The position numbers and the translations under genes were made by a program. A model generated the notes under the pieces. That model had not been told where the DNA came from. It ran no database searches and saw only the letters and a program-made list of their open reading frames with translations. This document shows positions 1 to 6,874 of a stretch of DNA of 6,914 bases, in pieces. This DNA is from an uncultured Eubacteriales bacterium (lineage in GTDB: Bacteria > Bacillota > Clostridia > Lachnospirales > Lachnospiraceae). The number at the start of each line of letters is the position of its first letter. Position 1 is the stretch's first letter. The stretch spans positions 1 through 6,914 of the forward strand of contig ONWK01000260.1 in the NCBI GenBank assembly GCA_900321505.1, written 5' to 3'.

Positions 1-978
1 GTCAATGATTATTATGAAAAAAAGAGCCAGCTGGAGCAATCAATGAAAGAAATCATGGCTTATGTCGGCAGGGAAACGATAACAGGCTATGGTTTAAAAA
101 TGAGACTGTATAGCAATATTCAGAATGTTTCTGATGTAGACGGTGCAATTCAGTACGGATCTGAAGGGATTGGCCTCTTCAGGACAGAATTTCTTTTTAT
201 GAACCGTGAAGAAGCTCCTTCTGAAGAAGAGCAGACTTCAGCTTACAGAGCAGTTGCCGAAAAGATGGATGGGAAGCCTGTCATCATCAGAACACTTGAT
301 GCAGGTGGTGATAAACTTATCCCTTTCATTAACGTTGAGCCAGAAATGAATCCATATTTGGGCAAAAGAGCGATACGTATCTGTCTTGCAGATGAAGAGC
401 TCTTCAGAACCCAGATCAGGGCGATTCTCCGAGCATCTGGATTCGGGAAAATACAGATAATGTTTCCTATGATTTCGAGCCTCGAAGAACTGGTTGAGGC
501 AAAACGGATCACGCACGATTGTATGGATGAACTTCATGAAAAGGGAATAAGCTTTGATGAACAAATCAGGATCGGGATGATGATCGAGGTCCCTTCCGCT
601 GCGATAATGGCGGATTTGTTTGCAAATGAGTGCGATTTTTTCTCGATTGGGACAAACGATCTCACTCAGTATACTCTGGCTGTAGACAGGGGTAATAAGA
701 ATGTTTACGACCTGTTCAACGGTCACAGTCCGGCTGTTCTGCGCCTGATCGTGATGACTGTACTGGCGGCACACAAGGCAGGAATCGAGTGCGGGATATG
801 CGGAGAGCTGGCTGCAGATAGTTCGTTGAGTGAACTGTGGGCTGAACTTGAGATCGATGAATTGAGCATGAGTTCACCGAGCATACCGAAAATCAGGAAG
901 AGACTATGTGAGCTCATCGAAAGGCCTGAAGTTAGAAATATATTGACTATGCAGACAGCTTCGGAGGGACAGAAATGA
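1..978 (+). CDS. ptsI: PTS Enzyme I (phosphoenolpyruvate-protein phosphotransferase), C-terminal part; start outside window
   Basis: Cytoplasmic Enzyme I autophosphorylates from PEP and passes the phosphoryl group to HPr, the first step of PTS sugar uptake. The frame is open from base 1, so the ATG at 43 is internal and about 325 of the usual ~570 residues are visible. What is present is the PEP-binding TIM-barrel and dimerisation domain. Seen motifs, numbered from the internal Met: GLFRTEFLF (44-52), RTLDAGGDK (83-91) with the phosphate-binding Arg, NPYLGKRAIR (103-112), the metal-binding Glu of MMIEVPSAA, GTNDLTQYTLAVDRGN (203-218), and the catalytic Cys of GICGELA (nt 799-801). The HPr-binding domain and the phosphorylated His lie left of the window. 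The stop overlaps the next start by ATGA, so it belongs to the operon. It is probably a second, pathway-dedicated Enzyme I rather than the housekeeping copy, but that cannot be shown here. Confidence 0.95.
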   Translation, partial: VNDYYEKKSQLEQSMKEIMAYVGRETITGYGLKMRLYSNIQNVSDVDGAIQYGSEGIGLFRTEFLFMNREEAPSEEEQTSAYRAVAEKMDGKPVIIRTLDAGGDKLIPFINVEPEMNPYLGKRAIRICLADEELFRTQIRAILRASGFGKIQIMFPMISSLEELVEAKRITHDCMDELHEKGISFDEQIRIGMMIEVPSAAIMADLFANECDFFSIGTNDLTQYTLAVDRGNKNVYDLFNGHSPAVLRLIVMTVLAAHKAGIECGICGELAADSSLSELWAELEIDELSMSSPSIPKIRKRLCELIERPEVRNILTMQTASEGQK

Positions 979-2363
979 AGATCAGAAACATAAATGAGCT
1001 GATATCAGCCGGAAACGCTGAATCCAGAAGAGTTGTTCTGAATGTTCTTGAGAAGACACTTGAGCGGATCGACTCATATGAGACTTTGAAAGGAGAAGTG
1101 TCCCTGGATGGGAAATTGCTCAGAATCGGGAATAGGACATGGGATCTGGACAAAAAAAGAAATGTTTATATCATCGGCGCAGGTAAAGCAGTCAATGCCA
1201 TGGCCGGTTTCTTTGATGAGCTATTGGGAGATATCCTGACTGACGGGATCGTTATCGCGAAAAGTATAGAAGAAACGGATCGGTTCAATAAAGTGCGGAT
1301 TTATACAGGCGGTCATCCGCTTCCCAACGAAGATGGTTATATAGCCAGTCTTAGGATAAATGATATGGTGGAGCAGATGTGCGGTGATGATCTTGTCATT
1401 GGTCTCATGAGCGGAGGCTGCTCTTCTTTGATGTCGTGCCCGATACCGGGGGTGACTCTTAATGAAGAGATGAGAACAAGGGATGTTATGTTGAAAAGCG
1501 GGGCCAACATCCTTGAGGTCAATGCAGTGGCCAGACATATCTCTGCCATGAACGGAGGGAGACTTGCACAGCGCATCGAACGAAAAGGTGCCGAAATCAT
1601 CTGTCTGTTGATTATGGATGCGATGGGATTCGGAACGACACAGTCGCCTCTTGAACCGGTTTACTTTGGCTTCACGCCGCTGGCTCCTGATGCTACGACC
1701 CTTGAAGATGCGAGAAATGCGATCATTAATTTCAATGTTGGGGACAAACTTCCTAAATCGGTCATGGAATTCTTCAGAAATGCGGGAGATGATGATGAGA
1801 CGCCGAAGTCTCTGGACAGATGGACTGGATTCATCATCAACACCATTCCTGACATGACCCGGATAGCTGCAGAAGAAGCCCGGAAGCTTGGATTGAACGC
1901 CTATGTTATTTCTGACTCACTGGAGGGTGAGGGCAGAGAGGTCGGAACGGTTCTGGCTTCTATTGCCAGACAGCTGTCGGGAGAATCACCATTTCTGGAT
2001 GTCCCTGCAGTGCTGATTGCCTCCGGCGAAATACATGCAAAAATAACCGATGCAAAAGGGACCGGAGGTCCGGGGCAGGAGCTTGCACTGGGATTTGCCC
2101 TTGCAGCAAGAGATATGCCGGATGTCTGCATCGCCAGCATCGACTCGGAAGGAACAGACGGACCTACAGATGCTGCAGGCGGACTGACCTGCGGGCAGAC
2201 ATTTATGTTGGCAGAGCAGAGAAATGTAGATATATATAAAGCTTTACGTGAACATTCTGCGTGTCAGGCACTTGAGAAACTGAATGGAAAGATCATCACA
2301 GGTAACACAGGGACGAATCTCTGTGATCTGCATGTGTTGTACGTACCTGGAAGGGAGAGCTGA
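975..2363 (+). CDS. Glycerate 2-kinase-like protein (DUF4147 + MOFRL domains), divergent
   Basis: Family members phosphorylate D-glycerate to 2-phosphoglycerate with ATP in the cytoplasm. At 462 aa it is close to family length. The N-terminal DUF4147 domain shows GAGKA (68-72, with the catalytic-type Lys71), TGGHPLPNEDG (111-121), LMSGGCSSL (144-152) and NAVARHISAMNGGRLA (183-198). The C-terminal MOFRL domain shows GTGGPGQELAL (362-372), IDSEGTDGPTDAAGG (389-403) and TGNTGTNLCDL (442-452). Several positions depart from the family pattern as I recall it. The usual SDVxGDDxxxIASGPT stretch is replaced around 213-228 by MDAMGFG and a rewritten segment. The Arg of NxVR is Ala186, the Lys before GG is Asn193, and the Arg of GGRNQE is Pro365. 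The fold is secure; glycerate as the substrate is not. The start is supported by GGAGGG at 963-968, six bases before the ATG, and by the ATGA overlap with the Enzyme I gene. Confidence 0.9.
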   Translation: MKIRNINELISAGNAESRRVVLNVLEKTLERIDSYETLKGEVSLDGKLLRIGNRTWDLDKKRNVYIIGAGKAVNAMAGFFDELLGDILTDGIVIAKSIEETDRFNKVRIYTGGHPLPNEDGYIASLRINDMVEQMCGDDLVIGLMSGGCSSLMSCPIPGVTLNEEMRTRDVMLKSGANILEVNAVARHISAMNGGRLAQRIERKGAEIICLLIMDAMGFGTTQSPLEPVYFGFTPLAPDATTLEDARNAIINFNVGDKLPKSVMEFFRNAGDDDETPKSLDRWTGFIINTIPDMTRIAAEEARKLGLNAYVISDSLEGEGREVGTVLASIARQLSGESPFLDVPAVLIASGEIHAKITDAKGTGGPGQELALGFALAARDMPDVCIASIDSEGTDGPTDAAGGLTCGQTFMLAEQRNVDIYKALREHSACQALEKLNGKIITGNTGTNLCDLHVLYVPGRES

Positions 2364-3619
2364 TGAGCAAAATCAAAAGTATTCATGCAAGACAACTGAT
2401 CGACTGCAAGACCAGAGGCATCGTGGAATGTGTTGTTACGACTGAAAGAGGATCTGTAGGTATGGCTAGCTCGCCGACGGGTACATCTGTTGGTTCTGCT
2501 GAGGCTGCAGTCCTGAGGGATGGTCCGCAGGGAGGTCTTTGCGGAACGAGCGTACATAAAGCGGTCGAGATAGTCAATTCCGTGATTGCACCTGCTTTGA
2601 CCGGGATCGAAGTAACGGACCAGAATAAGATCGACCGAATCATGCTTCAGCTTGATGGGACAGCCAGAAAAGAAAAGCTGGGTGGAAACAGTATCTTTTC
2701 TGTCTCAGCTGCGTGCCTTTCTGCTGCGTCCGGCGAGTGTGGACTTGAAGTACATAATTACCTGAGCAAAGGTAAAATATCCAGTCTGCCGCTGCCTATT
2801 GTCAATATGTTCAATGGAGGGCGCTATCCGGATGCTGACATGAAGATTCAGGAATTTGGCGTTATCCCATGTGGAGCGGCAAATATGGAAGAAGCTGTGG
2901 ACATGCTGATAAGTATCTTTCATAAGACAGGTGAGTTGATCAGGAAGAAGGGAAAACCTGCACAGATAGCAAATTACTTTGGCTGGAGACCGTTATCTGA
3001 TGATCCCGAAGAACATTTCGAATTGATCGCTGAGGCGGCGGAGCGTCTGGGATATTCCGGAAAATATGCATTCTATACGGATTGTGCAGCCAGCGAATTC
3101 TACGATGAAAAGACAGATACTTACGATTTCCTGGGAAAACAGCTGTCTGCTTTCGGGTTCATGCAATATATCTCCGGGATGACTGAGAAATATCCATTCT
3201 GGGGAGTGGAAGATGTTCTGAATGAAAAGGATATGGGCGGTTTCCTGCTCGCAAGGGAACTAATGAAAGATCTGGTGATCGTAGGGGACGACATTATCTG
3301 TACGAATATCAGCTATGCAAGAGAGGCTGCTTCCATTGGTGCTGTAAAAGGAATGGTCTTTAAGCCTAATCAGGTCGGAACGATCACAGAAGCTATGGCA
3401 GCATACCGGTTTGCAGAAGAACAAGGCTGGTATGTGATACCTTCTGTACGTGCCGGAGGAATGGTTGAAGATATCGTCAAGGAAATGGCTGTCGGGATGC
3501 AGGCGCCTCTTGTCAAATGCGGAGCGCCGAGATCAGGTGAAAGGATCAGTTTCCTGAATACTTTACTGCGGGCTGCAGACGAATATCCGGAGGCAGGATT
3601 CAGGAATATTGGAAGGTGA
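2363..3619 (+). CDS. Enolase homologue with altered active site; probably not a standard phosphopyruvate hydratase
   Basis: Full-length enolase fold: 418 aa against the usual ~430. A capping domain (about 1-130) with LRDG, LDGTARKEKLGGNS and VSAA segments is followed by a barrel (about 140-418). Compared from memory with yeast enolase, it keeps the flexible-loop Ser (Ser42 for S39), Glu164 in QEF (E168), and the metal ligands Asp240 in TDCAASEF, Glu283 in VEDV and the Asp pair 309-310 in VGDD. It also keeps the base Lys334 in FKPNQVGT (K345), Arg363 (R374) and Lys385 (K396). It lacks the general acid Glu211 (Tyr205 here, in NYFGWRP where enolases have DEGGFAP), His159 (Tyr155) and His373 (Val362). 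It should therefore bind Mg and form an enolate but not dehydrate 2-phosphoglycerate in the usual way. A neighbouring glycerate-kinase-like gene suggests a phosphorylated hydroxy-acid substrate. It starts in a TGATG overlap with the kinase, after GGGAG at 2353-2357. Confidence 0.9.
   Translation: MSKIKSIHARQLIDCKTRGIVECVVTTERGSVGMASSPTGTSVGSAEAAVLRDGPQGGLCGTSVHKAVEIVNSVIAPALTGIEVTDQNKIDRIMLQLDGTARKEKLGGNSIFSVSAACLSAASGECGLEVHNYLSKGKISSLPLPIVNMFNGGRYPDADMKIQEFGVIPCGAANMEEAVDMLISIFHKTGELIRKKGKPAQIANYFGWRPLSDDPEEHFELIAEAAERLGYSGKYAFYTDCAASEFYDEKTDTYDFLGKQLSAFGFMQYISGMTEKYPFWGVEDVLNEKDMGGFLLARELMKDLVIVGDDIICTNISYAREAASIGAVKGMVFKPNQVGTITEAMAAYRFAEEQGWYVIPSVRAGGMVEDIVKEMAVGMQAPLVKCGAPRSGERISFLNTLLRAADEYPEAGFRNIGR
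3611..3616 (+). promoter_or_regulatory. Shine-Dalgarno site that decides the start of the MR/MLE gene
   Basis: GGAAGG lies in the last codons of the enolase-like gene. It is 5 bases before ATG 3622 and 8 before ATG 3625. A GTG at 3616 would overlap the motif itself, so it cannot be served by it. The site supports ATG 3622 or 3625; relatives commonly begin with Met-Lys-Ile, which slightly favours 3625. Confidence 0.7.
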
Positions 3620-3621
3620 TC

Positions 3622-4773
3622 ATGATGAAAATCACCAGCATAATTGTATATGTGATAGATACGGGAAGTTATCATCCTGTGGTAGTTGAACTTCAGACGG
3701 ATGAAGGTATTACAGGGGTCGGGGAGGCCGCAGTAGGTTTTGGGAACGGGGCCGGCGCATGCTCCAAAATGATCCTCGAACTGTCGGATGCTTTTGTCAA
3801 GGGGAGAGATCCTTTCCGCATAACAGATATCTGGAATGACATTTATTATCATACATTCTGGGGGAAAGGCGGTGGACTCTTCACGTCTGCAGCAGCATCA
3901 GCGATCGAGACTGCGCTCTGGGATATCAAGGGGAAAGCCTTGGGAGTTCCAGTGTATGAATTTCTCGGCGGAAGAACCAGAGATATGATCCCTGTATATG
4001 CCAATGACTGGTCGCAAAATGAAACGCCGCAGGACTTCGCGCGCAGAGCTGAAGACGTCGTTTCTGACGGATTCAGGATGATCAAGGTCTATCCGCTTTC
4101 CCTGATCGATCCAGTAAGGCATATCAATAGACACATCAAAGACAGACATATAGATCAGTATACGATGAAACGATGTATTGAGATAGTAAAGCAGGTCAGG
4201 CAAGCTGTAGGTGATGAAGTTGAAATCATGGTCGATGTCACTGCGGAAGCGACACCGGATGTAGCAGCTTCGATCGGTGAGGCGATCAGACCGTTTGGGA
4301 TAAAGTGGTTTGAAGAGCCTGTGGACCCATATGATATTCAGGGATATGAGTATGTAAGAAACAGGACGGGATTGACGATCGCCGGAGGAGAAAGATTGTT
4401 CACAAGATATGGATTCCGGGAGTTTATCAACAGACAATGCATTGATGTCGTGCAGCCAGATCCGGGGACTTGCGGCGGTATTATGGAAGCATTCATCATC
4501 GGCAAAATGGCAGAGGCTGCAGACATTAGGGTGGCTCCGCATAATTGCGGCGGCCCGGTACTGACAGCGGCAGCATTGCAGGTTTTTGTCGCGTCGGCAA
4601 ATGCCGTTGCTCAGGAAATTTTTCCTTACCGTCCTAAAAAACACTACAGTATCGTGGAAAACGCTTATGAATTGAACATCAGGGATGGGAAACTGGATAT
4701 ACCGACATTGCCAGGAATAGGAGTAGAACTCTCTCATAAAACAGCAGATCCATATATCTGCGGAAAGGTATAG
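3622..4773 (+). CDS. Mandelate racemase/muconate lactonizing enzyme family protein, likely sugar-acid dehydratase
   Basis: Enolase-superfamily enzyme that would abstract the proton alpha to a carboxylate, most likely to dehydrate a sugar acid to a 2-keto-3-deoxy acid. Residues below are numbered from the GTG at 3616; subtract 2 for the start used here. The capping domain has TDEGITGVGEA (28-38) and AIETALWDIKGKALG (96-110). The barrel has metal ligands Asp207 (VDVTAE), Glu233 (WFEEP) and Glu259 (AGGERLF), the dyad Asp282 (QPDPGTCGG) with His309 (APHNCGGP), and Glu334 (AQEIF). The 26-26-50-25 residue spacing of Asp207, Glu233, Glu259, His309 and Glu334 equals that of galactonate dehydratase as I recall it. 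The acid His of galactonate dehydratase (D-F-H) is Thr209 here, and the usual K-x-K motif is K157-V-Y159, so galactonate is not assured. The start is ATG 3622 or 3625, both well spaced from GGAAGG; the frame also allows GTG 3616, which is less likely. Substrate unknown. Confidence 0.9.
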   Translation: MMKITSIIVYVIDTGSYHPVVVELQTDEGITGVGEAAVGFGNGAGACSKMILELSDAFVKGRDPFRITDIWNDIYYHTFWGKGGGLFTSAAASAIETALWDIKGKALGVPVYEFLGGRTRDMIPVYANDWSQNETPQDFARRAEDVVSDGFRMIKVYPLSLIDPVRHINRHIKDRHIDQYTMKRCIEIVKQVRQAVGDEVEIMVDVTAEATPDVAASIGEAIRPFGIKWFEEPVDPYDIQGYEYVRNRTGLTIAGGERLFTRYGFREFINRQCIDVVQPDPGTCGGIMEAFIIGKMAEAADIRVAPHNCGGPVLTAAALQVFVASANAVAQEIFPYRPKKHYSIVENAYELNIRDGKLDIPTLPGIGVELSHKTADPYICGKV

Positions 4774-4776
4774 AGA
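4762..4776 (+). promoter_or_regulatory. Weak ribosome-binding region before the aldehyde dehydrogenase
   Basis: The best purine runs are GGAAAGG (4762-4768), 13 bases from the ATG and rather far, and AGAGA (4772-4776), 5 bases away but a poor match. With only 8 bp between stop and start, translation probably depends partly on coupling to the gene before it. Confidence 0.45.
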
Positions 4777-4781
4777 ATACT

Positions 4782-6218
4782 ATGGAACATGAATATTTAC
4801 AATATATTGGTGGGGAACTTGTAAAAGGCGAAGGCAGCCAATTCGATGTGACCTGCCCAGGAAACGACGAAATCGTCGGAACTGTATTTGCTGTAAACGA
4901 AGTTCAGACTGAAGCGGCACTGGAAGCAGCGCATGCAGCTTTTCCTGCTTGGTCCGCACTGACGGTTGAAGAGCGTGAAGTCTGGATAGAAAAACTCATC
5001 GATGTGATCAAAGAAGAGGAAGAAGAGCTGATCCGTCTGTGCCAACTGGAGACCGGCAAGATGAGACCACATGCGGATTTTGAGCCTGGACAGATTTACA
5101 GATACTTGAGATTCTTTATAGATCAGGCTAAAAGTGAGCATTCCGAAGGCATTAGAGATATGTCTGGCGGCAAAGGCGCGTTCTATGCAGTCAGGCAACC
5201 TCTTGGGGTAGTTGCAAATATCCTCGCATGGAATTTCCCGTTGCACAACCTGGCAACAAAAATCGGGCCGATCCTTGCATCTGGATGTACTGCTGTTATC
5301 AAGCCTGCAACGAAAACACCTCTTTCCGCACTCTATCTCGGGGAGCTCATGGCAAGGATCGGTTTTCCGGCAGGAGTAGTCAACATCGTTGCAGGACCTG
5401 CTGCAGTTGTAGGAAAAGTCTTCTGTGAAAGCACGATCCCTAAAATGATCACTATGATCGGGTCGACCAAAAGCGGTCTGAAGCTTGTAAAGGATTCGGT
5501 ATCCAGCATCAAGAGATTTTCGCTGGAACTGGGAGGCAACGCACCTGTGATCGTCACATCATCTGCAGACATCAAAGCTGCTGCTGCAAAGACCATGTTC
5601 GATAAAATTTGTGATGCCGGTCAGACTTGTGTATCGCCACAGAGGGCGATCATTCATGAGAGTGTATATGATGAATTCGTATCAGAATGCGTCAGGATAG
5701 CAAATAATGCCACTTTAGGTTACGTAGACGATGATGCTGACATGGATCCGATGACAGATCATGCTTCAGTCGAGCGCATGCAGGCTTTGGTCGATGATGC
5801 AAAGAGAAAAGGTGCTACTGTTCTGTGTGGTGGTAAAAAACCGGCAGACAAGAATAAAGGGTCATGGTTCCTCCCGACTGTCATCGAGGGTGCAACATCG
5901 GATATGAGAGTTATACAGGAAGAAGTATTCGGTCCGATTCTTATGGTAATGCCTTTCAGGACCATTAGTGAAGCGATAGAAATGGCTAACGATACCGAAT
6001 ACGGGCTGTCTTCATATGTATGGGGAACAGATATAAACGAGATCAGCAAGATTTCTAAAGGTCTTGAATTTGGAATTGTAAATGTTAATTCGCCGCCAAC
6101 CAATGCCTCGCTACCGCATGGAGGTGTTAAAAATAGCGGCATAGGAAAAGATGGAAGCAGATTCTCACTGGAAGAGTATTACTATATAAAAGGTATAAGA
6201 GTATCTTTACAACAATAG
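4782..6218 (+). CDS. NAD(P)-dependent aldehyde dehydrogenase (ALDH superfamily)
   Basis: Oxidises an aldehyde to its carboxylic acid with NAD(P)+ through a thiohemiacetal on a catalytic Cys. At 478 aa it has the typical length, and every key motif is present: AWNFPLHN (149-156) with Asn151, VIKPATKTP (172-180) with the cofactor Lys174, GSTKSG (227-232) of the nucleotide fold, LELGGNAP (248-255) with the general base Glu249, DAGQTCVSPQR (278-288) with the nucleophile Cys283, EEVFGPI (380-386) with the ribose-binding Glu381, and the oligomerisation tail HGGVKNSGIGKDG (446-458). Overall it looks like lactaldehyde or succinate-semialdehyde dehydrogenase relatives, which does not fix the substrate. 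In this context a glyceraldehyde-type aldehyde released by a keto-deoxy-acid aldolase would fit, its product acid feeding the kinase-like protein; this is inference. The start fits the usual N-terminal YIGGELV segment. It begins 8 bp after the MR/MLE gene stop and is the last large gene of the operon. Confidence 0.95.
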   Translation: MEHEYLQYIGGELVKGEGSQFDVTCPGNDEIVGTVFAVNEVQTEAALEAAHAAFPAWSALTVEEREVWIEKLIDVIKEEEEELIRLCQLETGKMRPHADFEPGQIYRYLRFFIDQAKSEHSEGIRDMSGGKGAFYAVRQPLGVVANILAWNFPLHNLATKIGPILASGCTAVIKPATKTPLSALYLGELMARIGFPAGVVNIVAGPAAVVGKVFCESTIPKMITMIGSTKSGLKLVKDSVSSIKRFSLELGGNAPVIVTSSADIKAAAAKTMFDKICDAGQTCVSPQRAIIHESVYDEFVSECVRIANNATLGYVDDDADMDPMTDHASVERMQALVDDAKRKGATVLCGGKKPADKNKGSWFLPTVIEGATSDMRVIQEEVFGPILMVMPFRTISEAIEMANDTEYGLSSYVWGTDINEISKISKGLEFGIVNVNSPPTNASLPHGGVKNSGIGKDGSRFSLEEYYYIKGIRVSLQQ

Positions 6219-6273
6219 CAGGATACTCAACGTCACTAGCTATTTTAGGCTTATAAGAGAAATAAGACCGTAT

Positions 6274-6453
6274 ATGACCCTAAACGACCAAATACAGAAG
6301 ATACTGATCGTGTTTGATAAGGATGTTGCTGACAGCGAGTGGTATGGCTGCAGCGAAGGAGCTACAACAGGATATATGAAAGTGAAAACACAGGATATCC
6401 CTAAGAAGTTCATGCCTTATACTAAACATGACTATAGGATCATAACTGCGTGA
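6274..6453 (+). CDS. Possible small ORF of 59 codons or gene remnant, unrecognised
   Basis: An ATG at 6274 opens 59 codons ending in three consecutive in-frame stops (TGA TAA TAA, 6451-6459). The frame is already open from 6199, so this may instead be the 3' remnant of a longer gene. The product is polar, rich in Lys, Asp, Thr and Tyr, with a short hydrophobic run ILIVF near the start and a segment DSEWYG in the middle. There is no signal peptide or membrane segment. I recognise no family. No convincing Shine-Dalgarno is seen; the nearest purine run is AAGAGAAATAAG at about 6254-6265. It sits between the aldehyde dehydrogenase and the terminator, so it would be co-transcribed with the operon. 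Chance is also possible for an ORF of this size. Confidence 0.3.
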   Translation: MTLNDQIQKILIVFDKDVADSEWYGCSEGATTGYMKVKTQDIPKKFMPYTKHDYRIITA

Positions 6454-6520
6454 TAATAAGCGAATTTGGGTACAACGTTTATACGCTTCTGAGTTCTTCG
6501 AGCCCCATGTCCTCCGTCAG

Positions 6521-6550
6521 AAACGACTGTTGAAATATACAGTCGTTTTT
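6521..6550 (+). terminator. Intrinsic (Rho-independent) terminator of the operon
   Basis: A perfect 10-bp stem, AAACGACTGT (6521-6530) with ACAGTCGTTT (6539-6548), has an 8-base loop and runs into TTTTT (6546-6550). The core without the A-T end is CGACTGT/ACAGTCG. It lies about 300 bp after the aldehyde dehydrogenase stop and 67 bp after the small ORF stop, with no other strong hairpin between, and is the likely end of the operon transcript. Confidence 0.85.
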
Positions 6551-6656
6551 ATTGTCTTGTTATCAGTAATATACTAGTATCTAATGAAATTCTTTAAGGA
6601 ATATGCACCAAGTGACTGGGCTGACTGACTTTTAACAGAGGGCACTTACTAGGATT

Positions 6657-6709
6657 AAGGGGCAAACTTCTTGGATACACTTTGGATACACCGAATGAGA
6701 AAGCCCCTT
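6657..6709 (+). repeat. Inverted repeat with long loop around direct repeat copy 1
   Basis: AAGGGGC (6657-6663) is an exact complement of GCCCCTT (6703-6709), which is followed by TTT. The 39-base loop contains the first GGATACAC repeat. The stem is only 7 bp and the loop long, so it is a weak terminator candidate or part of a small element. Confidence 0.4.
6671..6699 (+). repeat. Direct repeat, copy 1 (GGATACAC-type)
   Basis: The unit begins TTGGATACACTTTGGATACA and ends CCGAATGAG. It contains an internal tandem of GGATACAC spaced 11 bases apart. A near copy lies 174 bp downstream. Function unknown. Confidence 0.7.
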
Positions 6710-6844
6710 TTTGGGTTAGACTGTTGACCTTTTTTACGAGTCGCATGGGTTTCACAATGATGGTTGTGGGGCATCCTATTATAGATGTTATGGCTGCCCT
6801 AATCGTCGAAAAACAGTCAGAAGGAATATTGTATATAACAGCTT

Positions 6845-6874
6845 TTGGATACACTTTTCGATACACCGAGTGAG
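6845..6874 (+). repeat. Direct repeat, copy 2 (GGATACAC-type)
   Basis: Begins TTGGATACACTTTTCGATAC and ends ACCGAGTGAG. It differs from copy 1 by one inserted T and two substitutions over about 30 bases, so both come from one sequence. Paired copies in non-coding DNA suggest a small repeat element or protein-binding arms rather than coding sequence. Confidence 0.7.

Noticed and set aside
238..774. Long minus-strand frame inside the Enzyme I gene
   Set aside because: It is antisense to a gene with clear family motifs and its product has no recognisable domain, so it is a shadow frame.
3616..3618. GTG as the start of the MR/MLE gene
   Set aside because: It overlaps the ribosome-binding motif GGAAGG and is less favourable than the two ATGs just downstream.
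3898..4737. 279-codon minus-strand frame inside the MR/MLE gene
   Set aside because: It is antisense to a gene whose catalytic residues are all in the plus-strand frame. The product is rich in Cys, His, Arg and Ser in the way typical of shadow translations.
6458..6490. Possible hairpin AAGCG...CGCTT
   Set aside because: The stem is only 5 bp with a loop of more than 20 bases and no T tract follows. The real terminator is at 6521-6550.
6497..6506. tRNA-like T-loop sequence TTCGAGCCCC
   Set aside because: No 5' acceptor strand, D-arm or anticodon stem can be folded around it, and there is no CCA end. The following bases lead into the terminator instead.
6682..6873. Plus-strand ORF of 63 codons in the right-hand tail
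   Set aside because: It has a TTG start inside direct repeat copy 1 with no Shine-Dalgarno, ends inside copy 2, and overlaps the minus-strand frame. It is likely fortuitous.
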